Source: Halorubrum aidingense JCM 13560
Lineage (GTDB): Archaea; Halobacteriota; Halobacteria; Halobacteriales; Haloferacaceae
Reading direction: 5' to 3'
Length of the DNA stretch: 64,000 nucleotides
NCBI RefSeq assembly: GCF_000336995.1
Contig: NZ_AOJI01000022.1
Span: 314,040-378,039, forward strand
The notes under the pieces are model-generated. The model worked only from the letters and a program-made list of their open reading frames with translations. It was not told the DNA's origin and did no database searches. Of the stretch, positions 1-9,844 are shown piece by piece. How positions within the stretch are numbered: position 1 is the first letter of the stretch; each line of letters starts with the position of its first letter. The translations under genes and the position numbers were made by a program.

Positions 1-23
1 CGCTGGCGCCGACGGCGCCAGCG
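1..23. repeat. Perfect inverted repeat at window edge
   Basis: Two 11-base arms (cgctggcgccg and its reverse complement) flank a single central base. Such GC-rich palindromes often lie after a gene end and could act as a hairpin terminator for a gene outside the window. It is followed by a gene-free stretch to about 163 holding a TATA-like ttatata near 91. Confidence 0.5.
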
Positions 24-163
24 ACTCCCTCTCGCTCGGTTCGCGCCTTTATAAGGCGCTCACCGGAGCGCGCCACCGCGTTCGGTCATTTATATACTAC
101 GTCGTCGTCACCCCCGTCATCATCGCCGCCACCGTCGATCGACGGACGCGCCGAGATTCTCGA

Positions 164-709
164 TCAGTATCCGCCGGGGAGCGCGAAGACGACCGCGAGC
201 GCGAACAGCGGCGCCGCGGCGACCGCCGCGTACCACAGCCCGGCAGCGACGAGCAGCGCCCACGTGCCGGGGCCGTAGCCGGTCGGGTCCCAGTCGACGC
301 CGAGCCGCGGGAGCCCGAGCACGGCGGCCGTCGGGGCGACGAGCGCGACGAGGACGCCGCCCGCCAGCGCGGTCTCGACGAGACCGCTGCTCCAGCCGGG
401 GCCCGCCGGGTCGACGAGCCCGACCGTGAGCAGAATGCCGGCGACGTAGGGGACCGAGAGCCCGAGTGCGACGCCGACGTACGACGGAACGAGCCGCCCG
501 GCGGGCGGGAGCGCGACGAACAGCGCGCGGAACCGCGCCGCGAGCAGGAACGGCGACCACAGCACCGCGGCGGCGATCCCGGGGAGCGCGAGCAGCGCGA
601 GCGTCAAGACCCACCCGACCGCCGTGTCGACGACGGCGAGAGCGGGAGAAGTGCCGGGAAGCAGGGCGAGAGCGAGAGGGAAGACCGGAGCGACGGAGGG
701 AACGGCCAT
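164..709 (-). CDS. Uncharacterised multi-pass membrane protein
   Basis: The 181-residue product is almost entirely hydrophobic, with about five membrane segments rich in Ala, Leu and Val separated by short loops, so it sits in the cytoplasmic membrane. I do not recognise a family and assign no function. The reading frame stays open 23 codons further upstream, but that extension is Arg-rich and unlike the rest, so the ATG at 709 beginning MAVPSV is preferred. It is divergent from the dihydroorotase gene that starts about 100 bases away, and the two probably share a promoter region. Confidence 0.65.
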   Translation of the reverse strand: MAVPSVAPVFPLALALLPGTSPALAVVDTAVGWVLTLALLALPGIAAAVLWSPFLLAARFRALFVALPPAGRLVPSYVGVALGLSVPYVAGILLTVGLVDPAGPGWSSGLVETALAGGVLVALVAPTAAVLGLPRLGVDWDPTGYGPGTWALLVAAGLWYAAVAAAPLFALAVVFALPGGY

Positions 710-809
710 GCTCGAAGGGCCGCCGCGCGCGACAAATCGTTTTGGGTCGATCGCGGTCGGCGCCGCTCGGATCACCACGATTTAACCCGCCCGACGCGAG
801 CGCGTATCC

Positions 810-2123
810 ATGCTCATCACGGGCGCAGAACTGGCCGACGGACGGGTCCGCGACGTCCGGATCCGGGAGGGAGCGATCGAGGCGGTCGGGGAGGGACTCG
901 ACGCCGACGCCGGCGAGCGCGTCGTCGACGCGCGCGGCAGACACCTGTTGCCGGGCGCCATCGACGTCCACGTCCACTTCCGCGAGCCCGGCGGGAGCCA
1001 CAAGGAGACGTGGGCCTCGGGCTCACGGAGCGCGGCCGCCGGAGGGGTCACGACGGTCGTCGACCAGCCGAACACCTCGCCGCCGACCGTCGACGGCGAC
1101 GCCTTCGACGAGAAGGCCGCCCTCGCGGCCGCCTCCCACGTCGACTACGGGATCAACGGCGGCGTCACCGCCGACTGGGACCCCGAGAGCCTCTTCGAGC
1201 GCCCCCTGTTCGCGCTCGGCGAGGTGTTCCTCGCCGACTCGACCGGCGACATGGGGATCGCGCTCGACCTGTTCGAGGAGGCGCTCGCCGAGGCCGCCGC
1301 CCGGGACGTGCCCGTCACGGTCCACGCCGAAGACGAGACGCTGTTCGACGAGTCGGCGCTCGGCGGCGACCTCGGCGGCGTCGGGACCGCCGCGGCCGCC
1401 GACGCGTGGTCCGCCTACCGGACGGCCGAGGCCGAAGCCGCGGCCGTCGAACGCGCGCTGGACGCCGCCGACGCGAGCGACGCGCAGGTGCACATCGCGC
1501 ACACGTCGACGCCGGAGGGGATCGACGCCGTCGCAGACACCGACGCGACCTGCGAGGTCACGCCCCACCACCTCTTTCTGTCGCGAGAGAACGCCGGACG
1601 GCTCGGCACGTTCGGTCGGATGAACCCGCCGCTCCGGTCCGAGGAGCGCCGGGCGGCCGTCTTCGAGCGGCTCCGCGACGGCGACGTCGACGTGGTCGCC
1701 ACCGACCACGCGCCGCACACGGTCGCCGAGAAGCGGCAGGGGCTCCGCGAGGCGCCGAGCGGCGTCCCCGGTGTGGAGACGCTGTACCCGCTGCTTCTCG
1801 AATCGGTTCGGACCGGCGAACTCCCGATCGAGCGCGTCCGCGACGTCGTCGCCACCAACCCGGCGTCGATCTTCGGCATCGAGGGGAAAGGCCGGATCGA
1901 GGCGGGGGCCGACGCCGACCTGATCCTCGTCGACCTGACGAACCCGCGCGAGATCGAGGCCGGCGCGCTCCACAGCGCGTGCGGGTGGACGCCCTTCGAG
2001 GGGGTACAGGGCGTGTTCCCGGAGCTAACGCTCGTCAGGGGCGAGGTCGTCTACGAGCGAGACCCCGTCACCGGCGCCGAGTCGTTCGGCGAGCCCGTCG
2101 GACGGAACGTCCGCGACCGTTGA
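810..2123 (+). CDS. pyrC: Dihydroorotase
   Basis: Cyclises N-carbamoyl-aspartate to dihydroorotate in de novo pyrimidine synthesis, in the cytoplasm. The 437-residue length fits the class I (amidohydrolase-fold) family. The metal-binding HVHFREPG motif is near residue 51, the barrel His in VTVHAED near 170, HIAHTSTPEG near 230 and the catalytic Asp in VATDHAPHT near 295. The C-terminal composite domain ([15 protein letters not shown]) is complete. It stands alone on this strand, and its stop codon runs straight into a strong hairpin at 2131-2148. The assignment rests on motifs and is firm; hydantoinase-type relatives are less likely given the REPG signature. Confidence 0.93.
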   Translation: MLITGAELADGRVRDVRIREGAIEAVGEGLDADAGERVVDARGRHLLPGAIDVHVHFREPGGSHKETWASGSRSAAAGGVTTVVDQPNTSPPTVDGDAFDEKAALAAASHVDYGINGGVTADWDPESLFERPLFALGEVFLADSTGDMGIALDLFEEALAEAAARDVPVTVHAEDETLFDESALGGDLGGVGTAAAADAWSAYRTAEAEAAAVERALDAADASDAQVHIAHTSTPEGIDAVADTDATCEVTPHHLFLSRENAGRLGTFGRMNPPLRSEERRAAVFERLRDGDVDVVATDHAPHTVAEKRQGLREAPSGVPGVETLYPLLLESVRTGELPIERVRDVVATNPASIFGIEGKGRIEAGADADLILVDLTNPREIEAGALHSACGWTPFEGVQGVFPELTLVRGEVVYERDPVTGAESFGEPVGRNVRDR

Positions 2124-2158
2124 CATCCTCCCCGCCCTGAAGGGCGGGTTTTTAGCCT
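2124..2158. terminator. GC hairpin with T run; resembles an IS200/IS605-type end
   Basis: Eight-base arms cccgccct and agggcggg (2131-2148) enclose a two-base loop and are followed by ttttta. The position directly after the pyrC stop suits a terminator. The preceding bases tgacatcctc plus the hairpin recall the right ends I associate with haloarchaeal IS200/IS605 (IS1341-type) elements. No tnpA or tnpB gene is nearby, so if it is such an end it is a solo remnant. Confidence 0.55.
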
Positions 2159-2206
2159 GGCAATTTCCATAACCGATTCGACGCGCCGACGCTCCGACGG
2201 GGTCGA

Positions 2207-2262
2207 CCTGACGAGGTCAACCCGACGAGGTCAACCCGACGAGGTCAACCCGACGAGACCGC
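2207..2262. repeat. Short tandem repeat, unit about 14 bp
   Basis: The unit cgacgaggtcaacc recurs about three times, with a degenerate fourth copy, between the pyrC terminator and the MoxR gene. The rest of the 2124-2485 gap holds no convincing gene. A 38-codon ORF (2377-2493) overlaps the MoxR start but has no supporting family or composition. Confidence 0.6.
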
Positions 2263-2485
2263 CGCGGCGAGACCGACTCGATCACCGTACACCGACGAGA
2301 CCGGCCCGAGAGCCGGTGGGGACGGCGGAGCCGGCGGAACGCATATGCCGCTGCTTCCCGTAGTCGAGTCATATTAATGACCATGGGTAGCGTTCGCACG
2401 ATTTTCGCCGAGGCGGTCTCCGTAGACGCCCGGTCAACCGTCTCGCCCGGCGGCCGGTGGCCGTTGGTCTCCGACGATCGGTCAC

Positions 2486-3538
2486 ATGACTGACCCGACC
2501 GAGACGGGGTCCGTCGGCGCCGCGACCGACGCGTCCGATTCCACCTCACCAGACGCCGATGCGGCTGATACCGGCTCGTCTGACACCGATACCGCGGACA
2601 CCGGTGCGTCGACGGAGATGTCCGTCGCCGACGTCGCCGCCCTCGTCGATCGCGTGACGGCCAACGTCGAGGAGGTGATCGTCGGGAAGCGAGAGTCAGT
2701 CGAACACGTGCTCGTCACCCTGCTCGCCCGCGGTCACCTCCTCATCGAGGACGTTCCCGGCGTCGGGAAGACGACCCTCGCGAAGGCGGTCGCGCGCTCG
2801 ATCGACGGCTCGTTCACGCGCGTCCAGTTCACCCCCGATCTCCTCCCCTCCGACGTGACCGGGGTCAACGTGTTCAACCGGCGCACCGACGCCTTCGAGT
2901 TCCAGCCGGGGCCGGTGTTCGGCAACGTCGTGCTCGGCGACGAGATCAATCGGGCGCCGCCGAAGACCCAGTCGGCGCTGCTCGAAGCGATGGAGGAACG
3001 GCAGGTGACGACGGACGGCGTGACCCGCGAGCTGCCGGACCCCTTCTGCGTGATCGCGACCCAGAACGACGTGGAGCCCGGGCAGACGTACGAGCTTCCG
3101 GTGGCCGAGGTGGACCGCTTCACCAAGAAGATCCGCCTCGGCTACCCCGACACCGACGAGGAGGCGGAGATCATCGGCCGGATGGTCGCGGACCACCCGG
3201 TCGACGCGATCGAACCGGTGGCGACCGTCGCGGACGTGCGATCCGCCCGCGCCGCCGTCGGCGCGATCGAGACCGCGGAGACGGTCCGCCGATACGTCGC
3301 TCGACTGGCCGTCGACACCCGACAGAACGCCAGCCTCGGCGTCAGCCCGCGCGGGAGCCTCGCGCTGCTCCGGTGTGCGCAGGCGCGGGCCGCGCTCGAC
3401 GGGCGCGGGTACGTGATCCCCGACGACGTCCAGCGGGAAGCGCAGACGGTGTTCGCCCACCGGATCAGGACGGGCGCGAGCGGAACCGACGGCGCCGACG
3501 TCGTCGCCGACGCGCTCGAACGCGTCCCCGTGGAGTGA
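2486..3538 (+). CDS. MoxR-family AAA+ ATPase
   Basis: The 350-residue protein has an acidic, disordered N-terminal tail of about 45 residues followed by a MoxR-type AAA+ module. Walker A is EDVPGVGKTT near residues 88-97 and Walker B is VVLGDEINRAPP near 152-163. The sensor region ATQNDVEPGQTYELPVAEVDRF follows, and a C-terminal lid contains SPRGSLALLRCAQA. MoxR ATPases act as chaperones in maturing metalloenzymes or extracellular complexes and are classically encoded beside DUF58 and transglutaminase-like proteins, exactly as here. It begins an operon: the DUF58 gene starts six bases after its stop. The physiological client is unknown. Confidence 0.92.
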   Translation: MTDPTETGSVGAATDASDSTSPDADAADTGSSDTDTADTGASTEMSVADVAALVDRVTANVEEVIVGKRESVEHVLVTLLARGHLLIEDVPGVGKTTLAKAVARSIDGSFTRVQFTPDLLPSDVTGVNVFNRRTDAFEFQPGPVFGNVVLGDEINRAPPKTQSALLEAMEERQVTTDGVTRELPDPFCVIATQNDVEPGQTYELPVAEVDRFTKKIRLGYPDTDEEAEIIGRMVADHPVDAIEPVATVADVRSARAAVGAIETAETVRRYVARLAVDTRQNASLGVSPRGSLALLRCAQARAALDGRGYVIPDDVQREAQTVFAHRIRTGASGTDGADVVADALERVPVE

Positions 3539-3544
3539 GCGGCC

Positions 3545-4711
3545 GTGGCGACGATCACCCTCACGCGCCGGGGGCGGATCGCGGGCGGCGTCTGTGCCGT
3601 CGCGATCGTCATGGCGCTGGCGGTCGGCACGCGCTCGCTCAACGCGGTCGTGCTCCCCGGTGTCGTCGCGCTCGCCGCGGGGTACTACCAGGTCGCCAGA
3701 CTCTCCGACCCGAGCGTCCGTCGGACCGGGCCGGCGGACGGCGCCGTCGGCGAGACGCGCGAGGTCGGCCTCCGGCTGTACGGCGACACCCTCGGTGAGC
3801 CGGTGTCACCGGCGTTTCCGGCGCTCGTCTCCGACCGGCTCGACGACGGGTTCGCGGGAGCGACGGGAACGACGGGGACGACCGGGGAGACGGAGCCGAT
3901 CGCGACCACCGCGGGCGCGTCGGGAGGCGTCTCGTACGCCGTTCGGTACCGGCGGCGCGGCGAGCGCCGGCTCGGTCCCGTCACGGTGACGGCGACCGAC
4001 GTGTTCGGGCTCTTCGAGCGGCGGGCCGTGATCGACGAGGTCGACACCGCGCTCGCGTACCCCGCCTGTCGTCCGATCCCGGCCGAGTTCCGTCGACGGC
4101 TGTCCGCCCCCGACGCGCTCGGTGTCGGCCGGCAGCGGGAGGAGTTCGACCGGCTGCGCGAGTACGCTCGCGGCGACGCGCTCCGCGACGTTCACTGGCC
4201 GTCGACCGCGAAGCGCGACGAGATCGTCGTCAAGGAGTTCGCCGCGGAGACCGACCGCGGCCGAGTGTCGATCGCGGGCGAGACCGTCGGCGACCGCGCG
4301 GGCGACGACGGGTTCGCGGGCGACGACCGACTCGCGACCGCGACCGCCAGCCTCGCGGTCGCGCTCTTGGACGACGGCGTGCCCGTCGACGTGGCGCTTC
4401 CGGCGGGGACCGTCGCCGCCGACCCGGGCCAGCGGGGGCGGCGGACCGTGCTCGAACTCGCCGCGCGGACCGGACCGGGACGGGTCGCGGTCGAGGACGC
4501 CGACGTGCGCGTGGTCGCGGACGCCGACGGCGCGCGGTACGAACTCGGGGATCGGACGGTCGACTTCGAGGCGCTCACCGGGACACCGGCGCACGGCCCG
4601 GCGGAGCGGGGCGAACGGGCGGCCCGGAACGCGGGCGGTGCTCCGGGCGCCCGAAGCGTCCCCGGCGCTCCCAGCGCGGATCGGCGAGCCACGGAGGCGT
4701 CGGGACGATGA
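3545..4711 (+). CDS. DUF58 domain protein
   Basis: Starts with GTG. Two hydrophobic segments near residues 10-45 anchor it in the membrane. The rest is extracytoplasmic or cytoplasmic beta-rich sequence, ending in the DUF58 signature EFDRLREYARGDALRDVHW around residues 199-217 followed by KRDEIVVKEF. A low-complexity Gly/Thr loop lies near residue 105, and the C-terminal 45 residues are disordered. DUF58 proteins are the usual partners of MoxR ATPases. Its stop overlaps the start of the transglutaminase gene by four bases (ATGA), indicating translational coupling. Confidence 0.88.
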   Translation: MATITLTRRGRIAGGVCAVAIVMALAVGTRSLNAVVLPGVVALAAGYYQVARLSDPSVRRTGPADGAVGETREVGLRLYGDTLGEPVSPAFPALVSDRLDDGFAGATGTTGTTGETEPIATTAGASGGVSYAVRYRRRGERRLGPVTVTATDVFGLFERRAVIDEVDTALAYPACRPIPAEFRRRLSAPDALGVGRQREEFDRLREYARGDALRDVHWPSTAKRDEIVVKEFAAETDRGRVSIAGETVGDRAGDDGFAGDDRLATATASLAVALLDDGVPVDVALPAGTVAADPGQRGRRTVLELAARTGPGRVAVEDADVRVVADADGARYELGDRTVDFEALTGTPAHGPAERGERAARNAGGAPGARSVPGAPSADRRATEASGR

Positions 4712-7092
4712 GCGACCGGAGCCTTCTCGACCGAATGCGATCGGACCGGGAACGGGCGGCTCGTGAGCGCTCGGCGGTCGACCGGTCGGCTCCCCACCGC
4801 TCGACGGGCGATCGGTCGGCACCCGGCGGCGTCGGACCGCTGGGCGTCCTCCCGCCCGGAATCGCCGATCCCGCGGTCGCCGGTGTCGCGCTCGTCACGG
4901 GAGCGTACCTCGCCGTGTTCCTCGGTGCGACGGACGTGGTCGGCGGGACGATTCGGACGGCCGTCGCGGTCGCCACGGCTGGCGTCGCCGGCGCGGCTCT
5001 CGCCCGCGTCGTCCGCGAGCGCACCGCGGTTCGGCTGACTGCGGCGCTGTTCGCCGCGACGCTGGCGGGCTACTACTTCGCGATCCCCGCGAGCCAACGG
5101 GCGGTCTTCTCGGTCGAGAGCGTCGCGTACGACGTCGTCTCGCTTTTGACCGGGCTCTCGGTGCTCCGACTCGCGCTCGCGGACGTGTGGATACTCGCGG
5201 TCGCACCCGTGCCGACGTTCCTCGTCGGCTACCTCGCCGGCCGCGGACGCCACGTGCCCGCCGCGACGGTCGCCGGCGGAACCCTGTCGTTCCTCGTGCT
5301 CACCGGCGACGCGGGCGGGACCGCGACGCTCGCCGGCGTCGTCGGGATCGCGCTCACCGCCGGGCTCGACACCCTCTCCGCGCCCGGGCGGCTCCGGTCG
5401 CACGGCGGCACGCTCGCCGCGGTGCTGGCCGCGATGATCCTCGTGAGCGCGACCGTCACCGTGCTGCCGGCGGGCGCGGCACAGCCCTGGGCGCTGGACC
5501 GCGGGAACCCGACGCTGGAGTCGACGCTGGGGGCCGACGACCGGGTCGAGATCGTCGGTCCGACGCGGCTCTCGCCCGAGGTCAGGTACACGATCGAGAG
5601 CCCGATCGCGTCGAACTGGCACGCCAACGCCTACGACCGGTACACCGGCGACGGGTGGGTGCGCTCGGGCGAGCAGTCCGCGCTCGACGGCCCGCTCGAC
5701 GGCCCGCCGGGCGAGACGACGACGGCGAACGTCACGATCGAGCCGGCGTCGGAGACCCGACTGCTTCCGGCCCCGTGGCAGGCGGTCGACGCGCGCGGTG
5801 CGGGGAGCTCAACCGCACGGGTCGACGAGCGGGAGACGATCCGGCTCGGCGCTCCGTTGGTACCCGGCGACGTCGCGACTGTCGAGAGCCGGGTCCTCGA
5901 CGCGGAGCCGGCCGAGCTACGCAACGCGAGCACGGAGTACGACCCCGCTATCGAGGCGCGGTACACCCAACTCCCGGAGAGCACGCCGGACCGGGTCGGC
6001 GATCGGACCGATGCGATCGTCTCCGAGGCGGGCGCCGAGAACCCGTACGATCAGGCCGTCGCGATCGAGCGGTACCTGATCGAGGAGTACGACTACTCGC
6101 TGACCGTCGAGAAGCCGGACGGCGACGTCGCGGACGCGTTCCTCTTCGAGATGGACGCCGGGTACTGCACCTACTTCGCGACCACGATGGTCGCGATGTT
6201 GCGCTCGCAGGGGGTCCCGGCGCAGTTCGTGACGGGGTACACGACGGGCGAGGCGGTCGGCGACGACCGGTACGTCGTCCGCGGGCAGAACGCCCACGCG
6301 TGGGTGAAGGTGTACTTCCCGGAGCACGGCTGGGTCGAGTTCGACCCGACGCCGGCCGCCGACCGCGACCGAATCCGGCAGGCGCAGCTCGCCGAGGCGC
6401 GCGCGGACGGCGACGAGAACGTCGACACCGCGGAGTCGTCGGTGGACACGTCGCTCGAGTTCGAGGGCTCGTCCGCCGACGTCGACCCGTCAGCGGACGA
6501 CGGACCGACCGCGGAGACGAACGCGACCGACGACGGGAACGACACCGCCGCGGGCGACGGCGGAAACGATACCGCCGGGGCGGCCGGCGGCGAGGTCCCC
6601 CGACGAGAGCTGGTACCCGGGACCGGCGTGGACGGTGGCGGGATCGGTGACGGCGACGACGGGAGCGGCGGCGACGGGTGGCTTCCAGTCCCCTCGGGGA
6701 CCGCGGCCGCCGTCTGGCTGCTGCTCGCCGCCGCCGTCGCCGCCGGAGCGCGCCGCGTCCGGGCGGTGGCACGCGCGCGAACCGCCGCCCGGCTCTGGCT
6801 CCCCTCGCGGGCGGCGCCGTCTGAGGACGCCCGCCGGGCGTTCGCGACGCTCGAACGGCTGCTCGCCGGCCGGTATCGGCCCCGTCGGTCGGGGGAGACG
6901 CCCCGCCAGTACCTCGAGGCGGTCCGCGTCCGCGGGGCGGACGAGCGGGTGCAGGCGGTCGGCGAGATCTACGAGCGAGCGACGTACGCCGGGACAGTGA
7001 CCCGGAGCGAGGCGGCGGAGGCGCGGCGGATCGTCAGACGGCTCACGCTCGAGCGGCTCCCGGGCGTCGGCCGGCTGTTCGGCGGTCGGTGA
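4708..7092 (+). CDS. Membrane transglutaminase-like protein with DUF4129 tail
   Basis: The 794-residue product carries about eight N-terminal membrane helices (residues 50-265). An exported region follows with a transglutaminase-like core: catalytic Cys in DAGYCTYFATTMVAMLRSQGVPA near 490, His in HAWVKVYF near 530 and Asp in WVEFDPTPA near 545. An acidic linker, a last membrane helix near 675, and a cytoplasmic DUF4129-like domain (GETPRQYLEAVR near 730) complete it. This TgpA-like architecture with MoxR and DUF58 is a standard three-gene operon. The intact triad suggests protease or crosslinking activity outside the cell; the substrate is unknown. Confidence 0.88.
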   Translation: MSDRSLLDRMRSDRERAARERSAVDRSAPHRSTGDRSAPGGVGPLGVLPPGIADPAVAGVALVTGAYLAVFLGATDVVGGTIRTAVAVATAGVAGAALARVVRERTAVRLTAALFAATLAGYYFAIPASQRAVFSVESVAYDVVSLLTGLSVLRLALADVWILAVAPVPTFLVGYLAGRGRHVPAATVAGGTLSFLVLTGDAGGTATLAGVVGIALTAGLDTLSAPGRLRSHGGTLAAVLAAMILVSATVTVLPAGAAQPWALDRGNPTLESTLGADDRVEIVGPTRLSPEVRYTIESPIASNWHANAYDRYTGDGWVRSGEQSALDGPLDGPPGETTTANVTIEPASETRLLPAPWQAVDARGAGSSTARVDERETIRLGAPLVPGDVATVESRVLDAEPAELRNASTEYDPAIEARYTQLPESTPDRVGDRTDAIVSEAGAENPYDQAVAIERYLIEEYDYSLTVEKPDGDVADAFLFEMDAGYCTYFATTMVAMLRSQGVPAQFVTGYTTGEAVGDDRYVVRGQNAHAWVKVYFPEHGWVEFDPTPAADRDRIRQAQLAEARADGDENVDTAESSVDTSLEFEGSSADVDPSADDGPTAETNATDDGNDTAAGDGGNDTAGAAGGEVPRRELVPGTGVDGGGIGDGDDGSGGDGWLPVPSGTAAAVWLLLAAAVAAGARRVRAVARARTAARLWLPSRAAPSEDARRAFATLERLLAGRYRPRRSGETPRQYLEAVRVRGADERVQAVGEIYERATYAGTVTRSEAAEARRIVRRLTLERLPGVGRLFGGR

Positions 7093-7215
7093 TCATCGGT
7101 CGGCAATCGACGACGTGGTCGCGGGTCGCGCGAGCCCGAACGCGTGCGAGTCGGACGCACGAACCCGCGGTTCGCGGTCGCCGTTCGACGTGCATCCGGC
7201 TCGCACTCCCGACAC

Positions 7216-7222
7216 TATTTAA
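7216..7222 (+). promoter_or_regulatory. TATA box of the eIF1 gene
   Basis: The sequence tatttaa lies 28-34 bases ahead of the ATG at 7250, the expected distance for a leaderless or near-leaderless archaeal transcript. Confidence 0.55.
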
Positions 7223-7543
<321 letters not shown>

Positions 7544-7669
7544 CCGTCACCTAACCGTCCGCCGTCGAGCGATCCTTTTTAAGCGCGAACTGACTCGCGG
7601 AGCGGCCGCTCCGTCTCTGGTCGTCTTCGTTGCACCGGTTTGAGCCTCGACACGGTCGTCGTCATCGAG

Positions 7670-8533
7670 TCACACCAACAGCGCGGCCCGCCCGACCACG
7701 AACGCGAGCGCCGCGAGCAGCGTTCCGTATTTAAACCGCTGTTGGGCGGCGGTCGGGTTCGCGAAGCTCTCGTAGCAGGCGAACAGCATCACCGCGTCCG
7801 CGACGGCGACGACGAGGAGGTACACGACGCCGAACGTCCCCGTGAGGTACGGAACCGGGCTGGCGACCACCGCGACGACGAGCGCGCCGGTCGCGATCCA
7901 CAGCGCTCGGTCCTCGCCGACGGCGACGGGCAGCGTCGTGAGCCCCTCCTCGCGGTCGCCGACCACGTCCTCGACGTCTTTGATCACCTCGCGGGCGAAC
8001 GTCGAGAGCCCGGCGAGCAGCGCGAGCACGACGACCGCTCGGGGCGCCCCGACGGCGGCGCCGCCGAACAGGAACGTCGAGCCGACGAGGTACGAGACGA
8101 GCAGGTTGCCGAGCCCCGGCGTCCCTTTAAATATCGTCGTGTAGGTGACGAGCGCGGCGAGGTTGACGGCGGCGATGGCGAGCGCCAGCGGCGGGAGCGC
8201 CAGCGCCAGCGCGACCGCGGCGGCGAACCAGCCCGCCGAGACGGCCAGCGCGCCGCGCGCCGAGACGGCGCCGCGCGGGATTGGGCGGTCCGGTTGGTTG
8301 ATGGCGTCGATGTCGCGGTCGAAGTAGTCGTTGATCGCGTTGCCCGCGGCGACCGCGAACGCCGTCGTGACCGTCGCGATCGCGGCCGCGACCGCGGCGC
8401 CCTCCGTCCCGGCGACGAACGCGCCGGTCGCCGTCAACAGCCCCGCCGCAACGCAGTTGCCCGGGCGCGCTAGCTCCACCACCCCGCGTGCTGTGTCGTT
8501 CAACTCGTCTCCGACCACCGCGTCGTCGCACAT
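7670..8533 (-). CDS. UbiA prenyltransferase, likely digeranylgeranylglyceryl phosphate synthase
   Basis: The 287-residue integral membrane enzyme has the two Asp-rich UbiA motifs: [22 protein letters not shown] near residues 65-86 and [17 protein letters not shown] near 180-196. About eight hydrophobic helices surround them. The sequence style (VELARPGNC at the N-terminus) is that of archaeal geranylgeranylglycerol-phosphate geranylgeranyltransferases, which attach the second isoprenoid chain in ether-lipid synthesis. The frame extends far upstream, but Arg-rich translation there overlaps the divergent actin-fold gene, so the ATG at 8533 is chosen. Other UbiA substrates cannot be excluded. 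Confidence 0.85.
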   Translation of the reverse strand: MCDDAVVGDELNDTARGVVELARPGNCVAAGLLTATGAFVAGTEGAAVAAAIATVTTAFAVAAGNAINDYFDRDIDAINQPDRPIPRGAVSARGALAVSAGWFAAAVALALALPPLALAIAAVNLAALVTYTTIFKGTPGLGNLLVSYLVGSTFLFGGAAVGAPRAVVVLALLAGLSTFAREVIKDVEDVVGDREEGLTTLPVAVGEDRALWIATGALVVAVVASPVPYLTGTFGVVYLLVVAVADAVMLFACYESFANPTAAQQRFKYGTLLAALAFVVGRAALLV

Positions 8534-8643
8534 AAGCGGCACGGGATGGCGTCGGCCGATCGGTCCGGGACGGCGATCGATCCGGGGTGGTGTCGGCCGA
8601 TCGATCCGGGGTGGTGTCGGCCGGACGACGCCACCGCCACGAA

Positions 8644-8650
8644 CGTTTAT
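8644..8650 (+). promoter_or_regulatory. TATA box of the actin-fold gene
   Basis: The sequence cgtttat lies 26-32 bases ahead of the ATG at 8676. This spacing supports the MAKGLD start over three in-frame ATGs further upstream (8649, 8652, 8661). Confidence 0.5.
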
Positions 8651-8675
8651 GATGGGCGGAATGAAACGTCCGCGT

Positions 8676-9725
8676 ATGGCTAAAGGCCTTGACGTCGGGA
8701 CGATGAACATCCTCTCGGCGCGACAGGAGGGAGCGGAGACGGTGTTCGTACAGCAGCGCAACTCGTTCGTCGAGATCGAGTACAGCGATATGGCCGAACA
8801 GATGCTTTCCCGCAGCGAGGTCCTCCACATCCGGAAGGACGACAAGGTGTACGTCGTCGGCGACGACGCCCTCAACTTCGCGAACATCTTCAACAAGGAG
8901 ACGCGCCGCCCGATGCAACACGGCATCCTCTCCAGCGAGGAGGCCTCCGCGATTCCGATGATCAAGCTCATCACCGAACAGGTCGTCGGCCAGCCCTCGC
9001 GGCCGAACGAGCGCCTGTTCTACTCCAGCCCCGCGGACCCGATCGACTCGCCGCTCACGACGCTGTACCACGAGAAGACGCTCGAATCGATGCTCGGCGA
9101 CATGGGGTACGACCCCGAACCGATCAACGAGGGGATGGCCGTCATCTACTCCGAGCTCGCCGACAACAACTTCACCGGCCTCGGGATCAGCTTCGGAGCG
9201 GGGATGACGAACGTCTGTCTCTCCTACTACGCCGTGCCCGTGATGAAGTTCTCCATCGCGCGCGGGGGCGACTGGGTCGACGAGCAGACCGCGCAGGCGA
9301 CGGGCACCCCCGTCGACAAGGTGACGAGTATCAAGGAGGACGACTTCGAGCTCGACTTCCGCACCGACGTCGGCGGCGTCGAGGGCGCGCTCGCCATCTA
9401 CTACGAGAACCTGATCGACTACGTCATCGAGAACATCTCCCGCGAGGTCGACGAGGAGGACGTCGAGGAGGGCCTCGATGTGCCCGTCGTCGTCACCGGC
9501 GGCACCTCCAGCCCGAACGGGTTCACGGACCTGTTCGCGGATCACCTCGACGACGCCAACATCCCGTTCTCGATCAGCGGCGTGCGCTCGGCCGAAGAAC
9601 CGATGTACAGCGTCGCCAGCGGCGCCCTCGTGGCCGCCCGCTCCGAGGAGGGCGAGGCGCCCGCCGAGAGCGACGGTGCGAGCGACGAGGGCGACGAGCC
9701 GGCGGCGCCCGAGCCCGAAGACTGA
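8676..9725 (+). CDS. Actin/MreB-FtsA superfamily protein (salactin/volactin-like)
   Basis: The 349-residue protein begins [16 protein letters not shown], a phosphate-1-like actin-fold loop. It has a phosphate-2-like [18 protein letters not shown] near residues 168-185 and a glycine-rich [17 protein letters not shown] near 270-286. An acidic tail of about 30 residues closes it. From memory it resembles the haloarchaeal actin homologues called salactin (Halobacterium) and volactin (Haloferax), dynamic filament formers involved in cell-shape or growth control; that link is inference. It is monocistronic, with a good TATA box. Confidence 0.72.
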   Translation: MAKGLDVGTMNILSARQEGAETVFVQQRNSFVEIEYSDMAEQMLSRSEVLHIRKDDKVYVVGDDALNFANIFNKETRRPMQHGILSSEEASAIPMIKLITEQVVGQPSRPNERLFYSSPADPIDSPLTTLYHEKTLESMLGDMGYDPEPINEGMAVIYSELADNNFTGLGISFGAGMTNVCLSYYAVPVMKFSIARGGDWVDEQTAQATGTPVDKVTSIKEDDFELDFRTDVGGVEGALAIYYENLIDYVIENISREVDEEDVEEGLDVPVVVTGGTSSPNGFTDLFADHLDDANIPFSISGVRSAEEPMYSVASGALVAARSEEGEAPAESDGASDEGDEPAAPEPED

Positions 9726-9844
9726 GCGCGGTCGCCGTCTTCACGGCCGCACGAGCCGCTTTCGGACCGCCGAGATCCCGAGCGAGATTCTCGCCCGACG
9801 ACAACGCGCCGAACACCTAAGCGGCCCGATCGCTTTTTATTCGT

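Noticed and set aside
1..23. Palindrome as a replication or integration site
   Set aside because: Only one copy is seen at the window edge, with no iterons or integrase gene; a hairpin terminator is simpler.
2377..2493. 38-codon ORF overlapping the MoxR start
   Set aside because: No family, no clear promoter, and composition is not distinctive; too weak to call.
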